Made by a program: the position numbers and the translations under genes
Part shown: positions 34,806 through 46,084 of the stretch, one piece after another
Numbering within the stretch: the first letter of the stretch is position 1
How the letters are laid out: each line of letters opens with the position of its first letter
Notes under the pieces: generated by a model
Database searches by the model: none
What the model saw: the letters and a program-made list of their open reading frames with translations, nothing else
What the model was told of the DNA's origin: nothing
DNA from: Seriola aureovittata
Lineage: Eukaryota; Chordata; Actinopteri; Carangiformes; Carangidae
DNA length: 64,000 nucleotides
Direction of reading: 5' to 3'
Assembly (NCBI RefSeq): GCF_021018895.1
Contig: NC_079386.1
Span: 12,765,835-12,829,834, forward strand

Positions 34806-35392
34806 ATGGGCTCCTGGCAAAGTACGAGTGATACTGGAGATCTGAACAGCGGTTTGTCAGCTGCACAGGGACAGAGTTGTTCTCAACAACCAAGCGGAAC
34901 AAATTTGACAACTTTTGACAATTCTGAAGAGTTGAACTATGATTTGACAGTTGAAGAATTGAGAAACCTTTTGGAAACTACAAGGTATGCTTCTGAACTA
35001 CTGGCAGAACATGCAGAATCGTATACAGGTATATTTGATAACTCATTGAGAATGCTTTTTCAGAATTGAACGCAGATGTCATGCTATTCTACAAAGGACT
35101 ATACATATAGAGGAGTGTTATGACCCTGCAGACACCACACTTGAATTTTTCGATGCAGATGATGAAATTAATTGTAAGTATCCGAAGAGACCAACTAGTT
35201 TCAAATTTACCAAATGATTTTGTGCACTATTGTATTATTACAGCTATAGCTAATAACCAGTAACACTTTTTTGTGGTTTTGTGTCTCATAGTTGAGTGCA
35301 CTGACTACAAGTCCCTCAGAGCACGGATGTCCTGTGGACACACTGTCACTCCCATGTCTCCCACCAACTGGTTTCGCAGGTTATTGGACAAG
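34806..35392 (+). pseudogene. RBR-D: 5' fragment of an RBR gene with extended N-terminus
   Basis: Exons 34806-34984, 35064-35173 and 35292-35392 join in phase. They encode a ~70-residue N-terminal extension unlike RBR-A to C (starts MGSWQSTSDTGDLNSG), then ECYDPADTTLEFFDADD and the first RING1 part (ARMSCGHTVTP). The second-RING1-half and IBR-RING2 exons are missing; a duplicated segment (36.2-37.4 kb) follows instead. The NWC cysteine of RING1 has become NWF. Its 5' end and promoter look intact, so it may still be transcribed, perhaps into RBR-E exons, but alone it cannot make an E3. Confidence 0.72.
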
Positions 35393-35972
35393 GTAGTGTA
35401 TTAGTGGATTTTTATGATCACCTCCATGACAAAATTCAAATAGCTAAAACAGTCTTCACTCAAGTTCAACTTGCTCGCTCCAGATCTTTCAACTGTATCA
35501 CATGGTTTTCATTAGCCTAACAGATTGATATGTTGCCATGCAACTGTCAAAAATCTAAGTAAGCACTCTCACCACAGCTGCCTGAACACCTTGAGCTTCA
35601 TTTTGGTGCACTCTCAATTCTTCATGACATCTAGCTCTTGTTTCTATTGAGTCTGAATGCACCTGTCATATGTTATCAGCAAAGGTCAGTGTCTCATTTG
35701 GTCGAAAGCTCTGGAACTGCCATTTCTGTCAGTTCAACAATTAGTGTGTTTACCTAGTGTCAGGCAAATATCTGAAATAGCCAACTATAATATCTGTATG
35801 TGCATGTTGCAGAATAGACTGACAATGAGCTTTTTGATTGTTATTGTTGGAGCACATTGTATCTCCTGAATCCTCCCGAGTCACACTTACATTTATATGT
35901 ACTAACATGGAATTTATATAATGTCTAATTTATGGACACTATGACTATACTGAGCATTCATTTGCCCACATC

Positions 35973-36060
35973 ACACAGATCGATGATCTCCTCTCCTCTG
36001 GGTCCACTTATTTTCAGCTGGATTGCCCTTTTGCCAGTGAGACTGTACAGTGAGACTCAG
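35973..36060 (-). pseudogene. Relic of UBL-5 exon 1
   Basis: The reverse strand repeats part of UBL-5 exon 1 (residues around VNGPRGEE and IIDLC), but the start ATG has become GGG (tgtcat replaced by tgccct) and the second exon is absent. Confidence 0.75.
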
Positions 36061-36561
36061 AGGATTGTGTGGGGTGTGTTGTTCAGGTGCAAATGATCCA
36101 ACTGAAACCAAAACTTTAATCAAAGGTGTTTATGATTTGAGATTTTAAAAAACAAAATGGTCATCTAGGCCAAAAGAAAATCATGTGACTTGAAAGGTGA
36201 ATGAAACCTGTGATCATTTGACCGTTGAAGCTCATTTGTTGTTGTTTTCATGGGAGAGCGTGAAGGCACCGAGTTGAGATAGGCTCCGAGGTGTTGTTCT
36301 CAACAGCCAAGCAGCAAAAAGTTGACAACTGAGCATAGTCAGAGTGATTCTGAATAACTGAACTATGATTCTGCACCTTAACAACTGAGCAACCATTTGG
36401 AAACTATTGAAATTTATGCTTCTGAACCACTGGTAGAACATGTAGAATCATATAGGTTTTGATAGCTCAGTGAGAATGCTTTTCAGTATTGAACAAAGAA
36501 GACATGGTATTCCACAAAGGAGAATATATTTGATAACCGAACCTTTTTCTTCTCTTGACAG

Positions 36562-38275
36562 GGAAGCAGCGGTGTGTCAACGGAAGAGGAGAAGTGTTAT
36601 GACCCTGCAGACACCACACTTGAATTTGTCGATGGAGATGATGATATGGATTGTAAGTATCCAAAGAACCAACAATTAACTTAAAATTTACCAAGATGAT
36701 AAAGCCAATAACCAGTAACACTTTTTTGTGGTTTTGTGTCTCATAGTTGAGTGCACTGACTACAAGTCCCTCAGAGCACGGATGTCCTGTGGACACACTG
36801 TCACTCCCATGTCTCTCACCAAATGGTGTCGCAGGTTATTGGACAAGGTAGTGTATTAGTGAATTTTTATGATCACCTCCATGACAAAATTCAAATAGCT
36901 AAAACAGTCTTCACTCAAGTTCAACTTGCTCGCTCCAGATCTTTCAACTGTATCACATGGTTTTCATTAGCCTAACAGATTGATATATGTTGCCATGCAA
37001 CTGTCAAAAATCTAAGTAAGCACTCTCACCACAGCTGCCTGAACACCTTGAGCTTCATTTTGGTGCACTCTCAATTCTTCATGACATCTAGCTCTTGTTT
37101 CTATTGAGTCTGAATGCACCTGTCATATGTTATCAGCAAAGGTCAGTGTTTCATTTGGTCGAAAGCTCTGGAACAAGCAAAGGATCTTTGTCAACTGCCA
37201 TTTCTGTCAGTTCAACAGTTAGTGTGTTTGCCTAGTGTCAGGCAAATATCTGAAATAGCCAACTATAATATCTGTATGTGCATGTTGCAGAATAGACAAT
37301 GAGCTTTTTGGTTGTTATTGTTGGAGCACATTGTATCTCCTGAATCCTCCCGAGTCACACTTACATTTATATGCACTAACATGGAATTTATATAATGTCT
37401 AATTTATGGACACTATGACTATACTGAGCATTCACTGGCCCAACCTGTGCACATGAATTGACATATTTCTATAAAATTTATGTGAAATCCCATGTGTAGT
37501 ATTTCTATACCATAAATTCTTTAAACTCTAAATCAGTATTGATTAGAGAGAACTGTAAAAAGCAAGTACTCAAAAAGTTGCTCTTTTTCAAAAATGAAAC
37601 TAATGAATCTGGTTTTATTTTCAACCTCTTAGGGAAAGAGCAGATTTGTGTGTGGCCAAACTGACTGTGATGTTGAGTGGCCATATGAAGAGGTTCGTAA
37701 AATGGCTCTTCTAACCACTGAAGAAACTGAGTACTTTGAAAAAAAAATGTTTCAGAGAGTTGCCAAAGATTCCTTGGACGTCAAAACCGTAAGTGTCTTA
37801 ATTAAATAATTTACTAACTTTGAATTTTGTTAATAATGTTGTTCACATATAAAGAAAAGTGAAATAAAATAAATCTATCTTTGTTTTTTTCAACCAACAG
37901 TGTCCTAGCTGTAAGTCATCTGTGGTGAGGACTGACCTCAATAATTTAAGGGTCCGCTGCACACTGTGCACAGCTGACAAAAACAAGACTTATGAATTCT
38001 GCTGGCAGTGTCTGAGGGAATGGGAACATCCATCTCCACATTCATTCCGCTGTGCATATGATGATTGCATCAGTAAGCCACTACAAATATTGAAAACCTG
38101 TCCAAACATCACCTTTGAGAATGTGAAGGATGTCACTGGCTGTCCGTCCATCCGTGCCTGTCCCACCTGTGGCTTGCTGATTGAGCATGACAAAACAAAA
38201 TGTAAAAACATTATCTGTCCCCGGTGCGAGGTGGAGTTCTGTTTTGCATGCCTGAGGCTCACTGTAACTGTCTGA
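36562..38275 (+). CDS. RBR-E: RBR-like E3 ligase disrupted in its last exon by a retrotransposon
   Basis: Exons 36562-36652, 36747-36847, 37633-37788 and 37901-38275 are in phase. They encode EEEKCYDPADTTLEFVDGDD, RING1 (ARMSCGHTVTP, KWC, FVCGQTDC), IBR (CPSC, RCTLC, FCWQC) and RING2 (CPTC, KTKC, CPRC, FCFAC). Codons up to 38262 are genomic; the last few and the stop come from the BEL/Pao LTR. The displaced tail lies at 44414-44498. No convincing start exon is visible: the position of RBR-D's ATG reads ATA (about 36279), and that exon copy is degraded. All RING2 cysteines survive, so a tail-less enzyme is conceivable if a start exon exists. Confidence 0.75.
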
Positions 38276-38767
38276 GAGACAGGTATTTCATTTCAGTGTT
38301 TATTTTATATGTATTTGAAATTTAAGTTTGAAATCATTATAATGTGTTAAAACTGTAATATAAGATTATCTTGAACGCAACCTTTTGGGGTTTCAAGTGG
38401 TCAGAGGTCACACCTGGGCATTGTGGGATATTTTTACAAAAAAGAAAAGAAAGAGAGGTCCTACATGTGCTGAAGGAGAGCCAAACGTGGCTACTGAGGA
38501 CAATATTCTGCATGGTTGGAGAGGCGCACACGGTAGTGTACTTTTATTTAGTTTTTCATATTTGGTATTTATGTTTAAAAGTGACCTTTTGTATGTTCCT
38601 TTGATGTTTTCAGTTTAAGCAATTAACGGGTGTATTTGGTTGTTTTTGTATTTTTTTGTGTGTAGTTTTCACGGTGTCTGATGACAGAGATGCTTGAGAG
38701 AGAATAAAACATCATGAAGGACATCTGTATGATGCGTGGCCATATTTCTTGAACCGGTGCAGCTACA
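38263..38767 (+). repeat. 5' LTR of the BEL/Pao element
   Basis: 505 bp, TG...CA ends; supplies the premature stop codon of RBR-E (TVTV then stop). Confidence 0.95.
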
Positions 38768-39436
38768 GTGAAAACGTAACGCCAGCAGGCCAAGAGTCCC
38801 GAGTGATGAGCGGTGCGCGTTGCGACGAGAGAGAGAAGCATCGCCTGCACCGCGTGTGACCGGAGGAGTGAAGAGATAAGTGGCGTGCTGAATCACGGGA
38901 GACACGTTCCTGTCACCGGGTGAAGAGTACCGCGATTCCGCTGTTAGACGGCAGCTCCAGCGTGGACCACAGCTCTGCGAATATCCCATACGGGCCACAG
39001 CGCGCAGTGACTGTTGTAAACTATTGCTGGCACAGAGGACACAGGGGAAAGCGGCTCTGCATACGGCGTCAGATGTGTGAGTGCAACTGTGCTTCTTGGT
39101 GGATTGCACAGTTTGAAAGAAATGACTGGGTAAAACCAAAATAATTTCTAGAGACAGTAATTCATTAATCTGTTTAAAAACAAACAAACTAACAAAAACA
39201 TTGAACGTTAAAACACTGGTTTAATATTGAGAGACTGAATTATCTTTGTTACATCAGTCAATGTTGTTCCTGATTTATCGTTATGCCTAATGGTTGTTAA
39301 TGTTAATGGTGTTTTTGATCTGAGAGTTTAAAAAGCTAATCAAATGGGTTTTGTTTGAGAAATAGGAACTGATTGCACTGCTAAAAACATAGTAATTAAG
39401 AATTCATTTGAACATAGCAGTGACTAGTGATATACA

Positions 39437-42400
39437 GTGTTATACAGTACAATGTCAGTTTATGAGGAAAAATCAGAAAGTGCTGAATTTAATGAACAAA
39501 TAGAGTTCCTTCAAGAGGAACTAAAGGGTTTGAATGATCAGCTACTGTCACAAACTAATGAGGATGAACGGGAAAACTTAGAGTTACGCATAGGTGATAT
39601 TCTTGCTAAATTAGAAATCCTAAAAGTAACAATGGCTGAGCCTATCCCCACAACATCCCAGACAGTAGAAACCAGAAAATCCTCACGGGAGAGAAAGTTA
39701 ACTCCAAAAATGCAAGAGCTACAGCAACAAGAGCTTTCTCAAAAAGAGAAGAAATTCCTCAACCTGTATGAAAAATGGAAAGAGCAGGTTAAAACTGCAC
39801 GTACTAATCTTAAAGAGGAGTGCCCGGATGAAAACTTGTGTAACATGATGGATGCTGTTGAATGTCTAGAAACACAAGTGAGAGACTCATATGAAAATGT
39901 AAGATCTCAGTTAGCCCCTTCCACTGAGATCAGAAGGAAAATGGACTCCTGCACAGCAGTAACTAGAGACTTGATGGAGCTCATGAAGGTGCGCATGAGT
40001 GAAGTGGGGCTGGAGGAATTTGATGCTAAAGTAGAAAATGCAAGGCTTCATTTGGTTCTTGACAAAGAATATGCCCAGTCAATATTTGGATCTTCAAGGA
40101 CTAAGACTACTGTTCGTAGCCAACATTCCAACAGAACTGCAGACCAGCAAAGTATCACAGCAAAAAGAGCAGAGTGCGTTGCACAGTTGGCTGCAAAGAA
40201 AGCTGAAATGAACATGGAAGAAGCAATCGCTGCACAAAGACATGAACTTAAAAGACTAGAAAATCAGAGAGATCTTAATGTTATAGCTGCTAAGATTAAG
40301 GCATATTCTGAAGCCGACTCAGATGAGATTTGCAGCGAAAACAAATCAGTAGACAGTAAAGCAGCCAGGAGTCCTCCTGTACCCTTTAAAGAAATTAAAG
40401 AAGAACAAACATGTCAGAACAGCAACGAACAAGCAAACAATGCTAACAATGAGACATCCTTGATACAAGCCCTGCGTGACACAATGGTTCTTACCAGACT
40501 TCCAACACCTGAGCCCTCAGTCTTTTTTGGAGACCCGCTTAAGTTCATAGAATGGAAAACGAGCTTCAAAGCATTGATAGAATGTCGATGCACAAATCCA
40601 GCAGACAAGTTGTTTTACCTGCAGAGATACATCAGTGGTGAGGCACGATCTGTTGTGGAAGGAAGCTTCTACAGGAAAGATGAGGATGCTTACAATCAAG
40701 CATGGGAGGCACTAAATGCTCGTTATGGTCATTCCTTTGTAATTCAGCGTGCATTTAGAGACAAGTTAAACAATTGGCCAAAGATTAATTCAAGAGAGTC
40801 CCTTAAATTAAGACAATTCAGTGACTTTCTGAACACTTGCAGCAATGCCATGCCTCACGTCAAGGGACTCCAAGTGTTAAATGATTGTGAGGAGAACCAA
40901 AAAATGCTCCAGAAGCTTCCTGAGTGGTTAATCTCTCGCTGGAATCGTCATGTAACAAAACAGCTGAGAAAAACAGAGGAATACCCCAATTTCAAAGAGT
41001 TTGCTGAGTTTGTGGCAACAGAAGCCGATATTACATGCAATCCTGTGACTTCCCTTCAGGCATTGAAGTCTGTGGAGGAGAGGCCCTCAAGAGATGTTAA
41101 ACGTCAAAGGGCTAGTGCATTCAGCACAAGTGTAAAAGCAGACGGATTAGATAAACCAGTGATTGTGATGAAAACTAGCAGTGATGTGGAGAGCAACTCA
41201 AAAGGTTCAAATGCAGTAAAGAAAGTGAACATGTCATCAGTATCTCCAAATTCTCTCTCATGTCTATGCTGTGAAGAAAGTCACTCCATTCACAAATGCC
41301 CAACGCTGTCCAGTAAACCTGTAGAGGAAAAACGGAGGTTTATTTTGGACAATAATTTATGCTTCGGTTGTCTCAGGAGAGGACACATTTCAAAAGACTG
41401 CAGGAATAAATCTACATGTGGCATATGTAAGAAATCACATCCAACACCACTTCACGAGAGCAGAGCTCCTGCTGCAGAGACAACTTCTCATGCTGTGAAC
41501 GCTGATGAAAAAACCTCATCTCTTTCCTGTAGCATTAACAGAGTTGAAGGTGAGAGCACATCCATGATAGTACCTGTGTGGATTTCTTTAGAAGCCACCC
41601 CAGAAAGTGAGACATTAGTGTATGCCCTACTTGATACGCAAAGTAGCAACACTTTTGTAGATCAAGGAGTATGTGAAAGGATAGGAGCAGGTTCAGAGCC
41701 AGTCAAGTTGAAGCTTACCACTATGATGGCAAGAGATTCCATTATACAGAGTGAGAGAGTCAGTGGGCTTAGAGTTAGAGGGTTTGCTTCTAATAGCTTC
41801 ATTGACTTGCCACCTGCTTATTCCAGAGATTTCATCCCACTTGAACGTTCTCACATTCCTACCCCAGGTACCGCCAAAAAGTGGAAACATCTGATCAACA
41901 TAGCACAGGAAATACCAGAGCTGATGGATTGTGAGGTTGGCCTTCTTATAGGTTACGACTGCCCCAGAGTCTTAGCTCCCCGACATGTCATTACAGGAAG
42001 TGACGACGAGCCATATGGTATCAAAACGGACCTGGGTTGGAGCATTGTTGGCAACTCATCACAGGTGGCAAATTCATCAGAGGTGACAGGTCTGTGCCAT
42101 CGTGTATCTGTCAGAGAACTTCCACCATTGACACCAGCCGCTGTCATCAGAGCCCTGGAAGCTGATTCAAAGCCACAGCTCATGGTGGGAGATCCTGAAG
42201 TGAAAATGACACAAGTGCTGCAAACGGCAGCAGTTGAAGAGGAATGTTTTCTAAAGAGGTTCGAGAAGTTCTCAAAATGGCAAACAGCAGTGAATGTTGT
42301 TGCTCGGATTAAAAAATTAAAAGGAGTCAAACCAGCAGAGCCCATAAATGTGGAAGACAGAAGACAAGCCAGTCTTGTCCTTGTGAAATTGGCACAAAAG

Positions 42401-43744
42401 GATGCCTTCCAAGAGGAAATTGAAGCCCTGAGTCAAAGTAAACCGCCACATAACCATCAGTTGTTCCAGCTTGATCCAGTGTTGCAAGATGGTGTTCTCA
42501 GGGTGGGAGGGAGATTAAAAAATGCTTCCTTATCTCATGACATGAAGCATCCAGTAATCTTACCAAAATGTGGGGTGATCACACGGCTGATTCTAGGTTA
42601 CTGTCATGAAAAAAGTCAGCACCAAGGCAGAGGGCAGACCCTTAATGAGCTTAGAACAAATGGTTACTGGATAGCTGGTGGCAGCAAAGTTGTGGCAAAC
42701 TACATCAAACAATGTGTCACGTGCAGAAAAGCTCGCCGACCAACAGAAACACAAAAAATGGCAGATTTGCCCACTGATCGTGTTGAGCCCTCACCACCCT
42801 TCTCTTTCTGTGGGATGGATTGCTTCGGACCTTTTCTCACTAAGCAGGGTCGTAAAGAGCAGAAAAGGTACGGTCTCATATTCACCTGTCTATCTTCAAG
42901 GGCAATTCACATAGAACTATTGGAAGATCTGACAACTGATGCATTCATAAATGCACTGCGGTGTTTTATAGCTATTCGTGGAGCTGTAAGACAAATCAGG
43001 TCAGACAGAGGAACAAATTTTGTTGGAGCGAAAAATGAGTTGACAAAGGCTTTAAAAGAAATGGACAATGACAGACTGAGGTCTTACCTGGCTGAGAAAC
43101 ATTGTGATTTCATTATGAATGTACCTGATGCCAGTCACATGGGAGGAATTTGGGAACGGCAGATAAGGACAGTCAGGAGTGTCATGAGCTGGGTCCTTTC
43201 CAAGAGCACAGGCAGATTAGATGATGCTTCCTTAAGAACCTTTTTCTATGAAGCTATGTCGATCGTTAATAACCGACCTCTCACAACTGACAGCATCAAC
43301 GATCCTAAAAGTTTAGAGCCAATCACTCCAAATCATCTACTTACCATGAAAAGCTCTGTTCCACTTCCTCCTCCAGGGAAATTTGTGGCAGAAGATGTGT
43401 ATGCCAGAAAAAGATGGCGCAGCGTACAGTACCTAACTGAACAGTTTTGGAGTAGGTGGAGGAAAGAGTATTTAGCAAACATCACACTCAGACAACGCTG
43501 GCACTCTTCAAGGCGTAATGTGAAAATTGGAGACATTGTTATTGTCAAAGAGGATGAAATTCCACGCAATGAGTGGAGACTTGGAAAAGTGATAGATGTT
43601 TGTAAGGATGGAGATGGACTGGTACGAAAAGTTACTGTACAGATAGGAAACAAAAATCTTGGAAAAGAGGGTAAAAGACTTTCTAGTTCATCCATTCTTG
43701 AGCGTCCTATTCATAAATTGGTTGTACTTGTAGAAAACAACTAA
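39437..43744 (+). CDS. BEL/Pao polyprotein lacking RT and RNase H (1435 aa)
   Basis: One uninterrupted frame. Residues 1-330 are coiled-coil rich; a Gag-like domain (TPEPSVFFGDPLKFIEWK) starts near 354. Zinc knuckles (CLCC-x4-H, CFGCLRRGHISKDC) are at about 609-660. A retropepsin-like segment (LLDTQSSNTFVDQG) is near 732, with Gln where Gly is usual. At about 905-920 the sequence passes directly from pre-RT sequence (LPPLTPAAVIRALEAD) to pre-integrase sequence (GDPEVKMTQVLQT): RT and RNase H, normally several hundred residues, are absent, yet the frame stays open. The integrase zinc finger, the core (GMDCFGPF, SDRGTNF, GGIWERQ, giving D-D-E) and the C-terminal domain are intact. It probably relied on another element's RT. 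Confidence 0.9.
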   Translation: MLYSTMSVYEEKSESAEFNEQIEFLQEELKGLNDQLLSQTNEDERENLELRIGDILAKLEILKVTMAEPIPTTSQTVETRKSSRERKLTPKMQELQQQELSQKEKKFLNLYEKWKEQVKTARTNLKEECPDENLCNMMDAVECLETQVRDSYENVRSQLAPSTEIRRKMDSCTAVTRDLMELMKVRMSEVGLEEFDAKVENARLHLVLDKEYAQSIFGSSRTKTTVRSQHSNRTADQQSITAKRAECVAQLAAKKAEMNMEEAIAAQRHELKRLENQRDLNVIAAKIKAYSEADSDEICSENKSVDSKAARSPPVPFKEIKEEQTCQNSNEQANNANNETSLIQALRDTMVLTRLPTPEPSVFFGDPLKFIEWKTSFKALIECRCTNPADKLFYLQRYISGEARSVVEGSFYRKDEDAYNQAWEALNARYGHSFVIQRAFRDKLNNWPKINSRESLKLRQFSDFLNTCSNAMPHVKGLQVLNDCEENQKMLQKLPEWLISRWNRHVTKQLRKTEEYPNFKEFAEFVATEADITCNPVTSLQALKSVEERPSRDVKRQRASAFSTSVKADGLDKPVIVMKTSSDVESNSKGSNAVKKVNMSSVSPNSLSCLCCEESHSIHKCPTLSSKPVEEKRRFILDNNLCFGCLRRGHISKDCRNKSTCGICKKSHPTPLHESRAPAAETTSHAVNADEKTSSLSCSINRVEGESTSMIVPVWISLEATPESETLVYALLDTQSSNTFVDQGVCERIGAGSEPVKLKLTTMMARDSIIQSERVSGLRVRGFASNSFIDLPPAYSRDFIPLERSHIPTPGTAKKWKHLINIAQEIPELMDCEVGLLIGYDCPRVLAPRHVITGSDDEPYGIKTDLGWSIVGNSSQVANSSEVTGLCHRVSVRELPPLTPAAVIRALEADSKPQLMVGDPEVKMTQVLQTAAVEEECFLKRFEKFSKWQTAVNVVARIKKLKGVKPAEPINVEDRRQASLVLVKLAQKDAFQEEIEALSQSKPPHNHQLFQLDPVLQDGVLRVGGRLKNASLSHDMKHPVILPKCGVITRLILGYCHEKSQHQGRGQTLNELRTNGYWIAGGSKVVANYIKQCVTCRKARRPTETQKMADLPTDRVEPSPPFSFCGMDCFGPFLTKQGRKEQKRYGLIFTCLSSRAIHIELLEDLTTDAFINALRCFIAIRGAVRQIRSDRGTNFVGAKNELTKALKEMDNDRLRSYLAEKHCDFIMNVPDASHMGGIWERQIRTVRSVMSWVLSKSTGRLDDASLRTFFYEAMSIVNNRPLTTDSINDPKSLEPITPNHLLTMKSSVPLPPPGKFVAEDVYARKRWRSVQYLTEQFWSRWRKEYLANITLRQRWHSSRRNVKIGDIVIVKEDEIPRNEWRLGKVIDVCKDGDGLVRKVTVQIGNKNLGKEGKRLSSSSILERPIHKLVVLVENN

Positions 43745-43904
43745 AATGTGTGATAATGAAACCAGGTTTACTATTGAGAAGAGTTTAAAGTATCAGTTAT
43801 GTAAGCTAAAAGGTACAAGATATCAGTGTTTATTTCTGAAAGTTACCAGATTTATTTAAATGTTTTCATAGAAGTTATCATAAATCATAGTAACTTGGTG
43901 GGAG

Positions 43905-44408
43905 TGTAACTGTCTGAGAGACAGGTATTTCATTTCAGTGTTTATTTTATATGTATTTGAAATTTAAGTTTGAAATCATTATAATGTGTTAAAACTGTAA
44001 TATAAGATTATCTTGAACGCAACCTTTTGGGGTTTCAAGTGGTCAGAGGTCACACCTGGGCATTGTGGGATATTTTTACAAAAAAGAAAAGAAAGAGAGG
44101 TCCTACATGTGCTGAAGGAGAGCCAAACGTGGCTACTGAGGACAATATTCTGCATGGTTGGAGAGGCGCACACGGTAGTGTACTTTTATTTAGTTTTTCA
44201 TATTTGGTATTTATGTTTAAAAGTGACCTTTTGTATGTTCCTTTGATGTTTTCAGTTTAAGCAATTAACGGGTGTATTTGGTTGTTTTTGTATTTTTTGT
44301 GTGTAGTTTTCACGGTGTCTGATGACAGAGATGCTTGAGAGAGAATAAAACATCATGAAGGACATCTGTATGATGCGTGGCCATATTTCTTGAACCGGTG
44401 CAGCTACA
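43905..44408 (+). repeat. 3' LTR of the BEL/Pao element
   Basis: 504 bp copy of the left LTR, preceded by a short purine-rich stretch (ggtgggag). Confidence 0.95.
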
Positions 44409-44413
44409 CTCAC

Positions 44414-44498
44414 TGAAATGTGTAAATCATATTTCGAAGCTTGCTCCATAAGCATAGCCCCCAGGCAGACCTCCATACCTGTGTGGCACAAGATGTAG
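44414..44498 (+). pseudogene. Severed 3' tail of RBR-E last exon
   Basis: Immediately after the second CTCAC copy, the frame that would continue RBR-E reads on for 27 codons to a stop and contains APRQTSIPVW, the family's C-terminal signature (RBR-A, -B and -C share APRQ[TS]SIP.W). This shows that the gene was intact before insertion. Confidence 0.88.
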
Positions 44499-46052
44499 TT
44501 CCTGTGTGCTTCAACTTCTGTTGTGTGGGCTCAAGAAATACAAACACACCTTTGCTGTGTTTTAAATTGTTGTTTGTTGTTTTAAATTCAGTACTGGTGA
44601 GCTCTGTACGGTTAGGCAAATTAAATTATCAGGACTTTTTAAAACAAACTATTTGCTTTACAGAGTGATTGTACATTTGTATCTGACCTGTTTATAAAGT
44701 CTCAGGCAGCTAACCGGTATGGTGGTGTATTTGAGCCCCTAAGCCACTAGCAAGTAAAATATCTCCTACTGACTCCAAATTTGGTCTTTAGCTACCACAA
44801 AGATCACTGGATCAATAGTAAGACAATGGAGCAGATATAGTATTTATATGAAGCATTGCTTTATCTCACTCTGATATTCCATAATTATTCAGCTCATGTA
44901 GGCATCAATATGTGCTATCAACTTTAAAACCTTACTTGTTTTACCCTTTTCTTGTTAAATTGGTCAAAGATATATGAATATATGATGCTGAATGTAACAT
45001 TAATATAATTTCAGACAAGAAAATTTGTGAGAAAATAAAATTTGAAAGTAAATCTCTCTATGGATATTTGATTCTGTGTTTTTTATTTTACTGTTACGTT
45101 CTGTATTAAATTAACTCTCATAACATAGGTCTCTTGGTCTCAGTGTTGTTTACCAGCAAAGTACACTGCATTTGTAAGCCATAACTAACTACATTAGTCA
45201 TCAGACTAATGTAATTTTATGTTTATTACTTTGGCTTTTTTGTTCTCATTTACCTTCTGGAAAAATAAATACATATATATAAAATAAGGAGGATGAGGAG
45301 GTAGGATTACCACAGAGCTAGAGTTCTGATATTTGTTATTCAAATATGAGAGATAGGGCTGCTATAATAACATATTTATATATAAATGCATATATAGATA
45401 TATGTATATATATCTATATATATATATATACTGTACATATGACAAAATAAAATGAAGGGTTAGGGTTAGACACACATTGCTTGATAATGGCTCACAATGT
45501 ATGGACAGATCGTTTTACATTTCTTATTGACATGTTATACTGTAGAACAGTATGTTTTATTTGTACAGGCCAAAATCACAAATGAAAAACTGACAGAAAG
45601 GCCTTTAAAATCTGATTGTTCTACCTTCTTCTATGAGCTTGCATACTTTGGAAGAACATTTTCTTTTTGTAATGAATGTGTCTGTCACTGACTCAGACAC
45701 CCATGAGTCACAAACACAAATCTAATGAATCTAAGCCACATGTTTACCACACTGTTTCTCCATTAAAATGTATCTCATTCACTTGGATTTTTAGTGGTGC
45801 TGAAGCTGTAGACTCTATAAAGGCTGATTTAGACAAGGGCAACAAATGCAGTTTAGTTTGTAATATTTTGAATGATTAGCTGCATGACAGAGCTGCCATG
45901 TTTTCTTTTCCTTTTACTAATATATCACAAACTGCACCGACGTGAATAAACTGTAACTTTGATGGCCTTTTCCGCTCAGTAAAATATTTTAAGACCTAAC
46001 ATGCGGCTAATGTAAAGCTAGCGGAGCTTGGAGAGTTGGTTATCTGGTTGCT

Positions 46053-46084
<32 letters not shown>

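Larger units (their letters stand above)
38263..44408 (+). mobile_element. BEL/Pao LTR retrotransposon, young, reverse-transcriptase-deleted
   Basis: Two LTRs, 38263-38767 (505 bp) and 43905-44408 (504 bp), start TGTAACTG and end GCTACA. The only difference seen is one T in a homopolymer (about 38650). The element is flanked by the 5 bp target duplication CTCAC (38258-38262 and 44409-44413). It carries one long frame (39437-43744). Near-identical LTRs imply recent insertion, into the last exon of RBR-E. Confidence 0.95.

Noticed and set aside
36470..36679. 69-residue frame overlapping RBR-E exon 1 as a start exon
   Set aside because: It reads the conserved exon in the wrong frame, so it cannot supply the RBR-E start.
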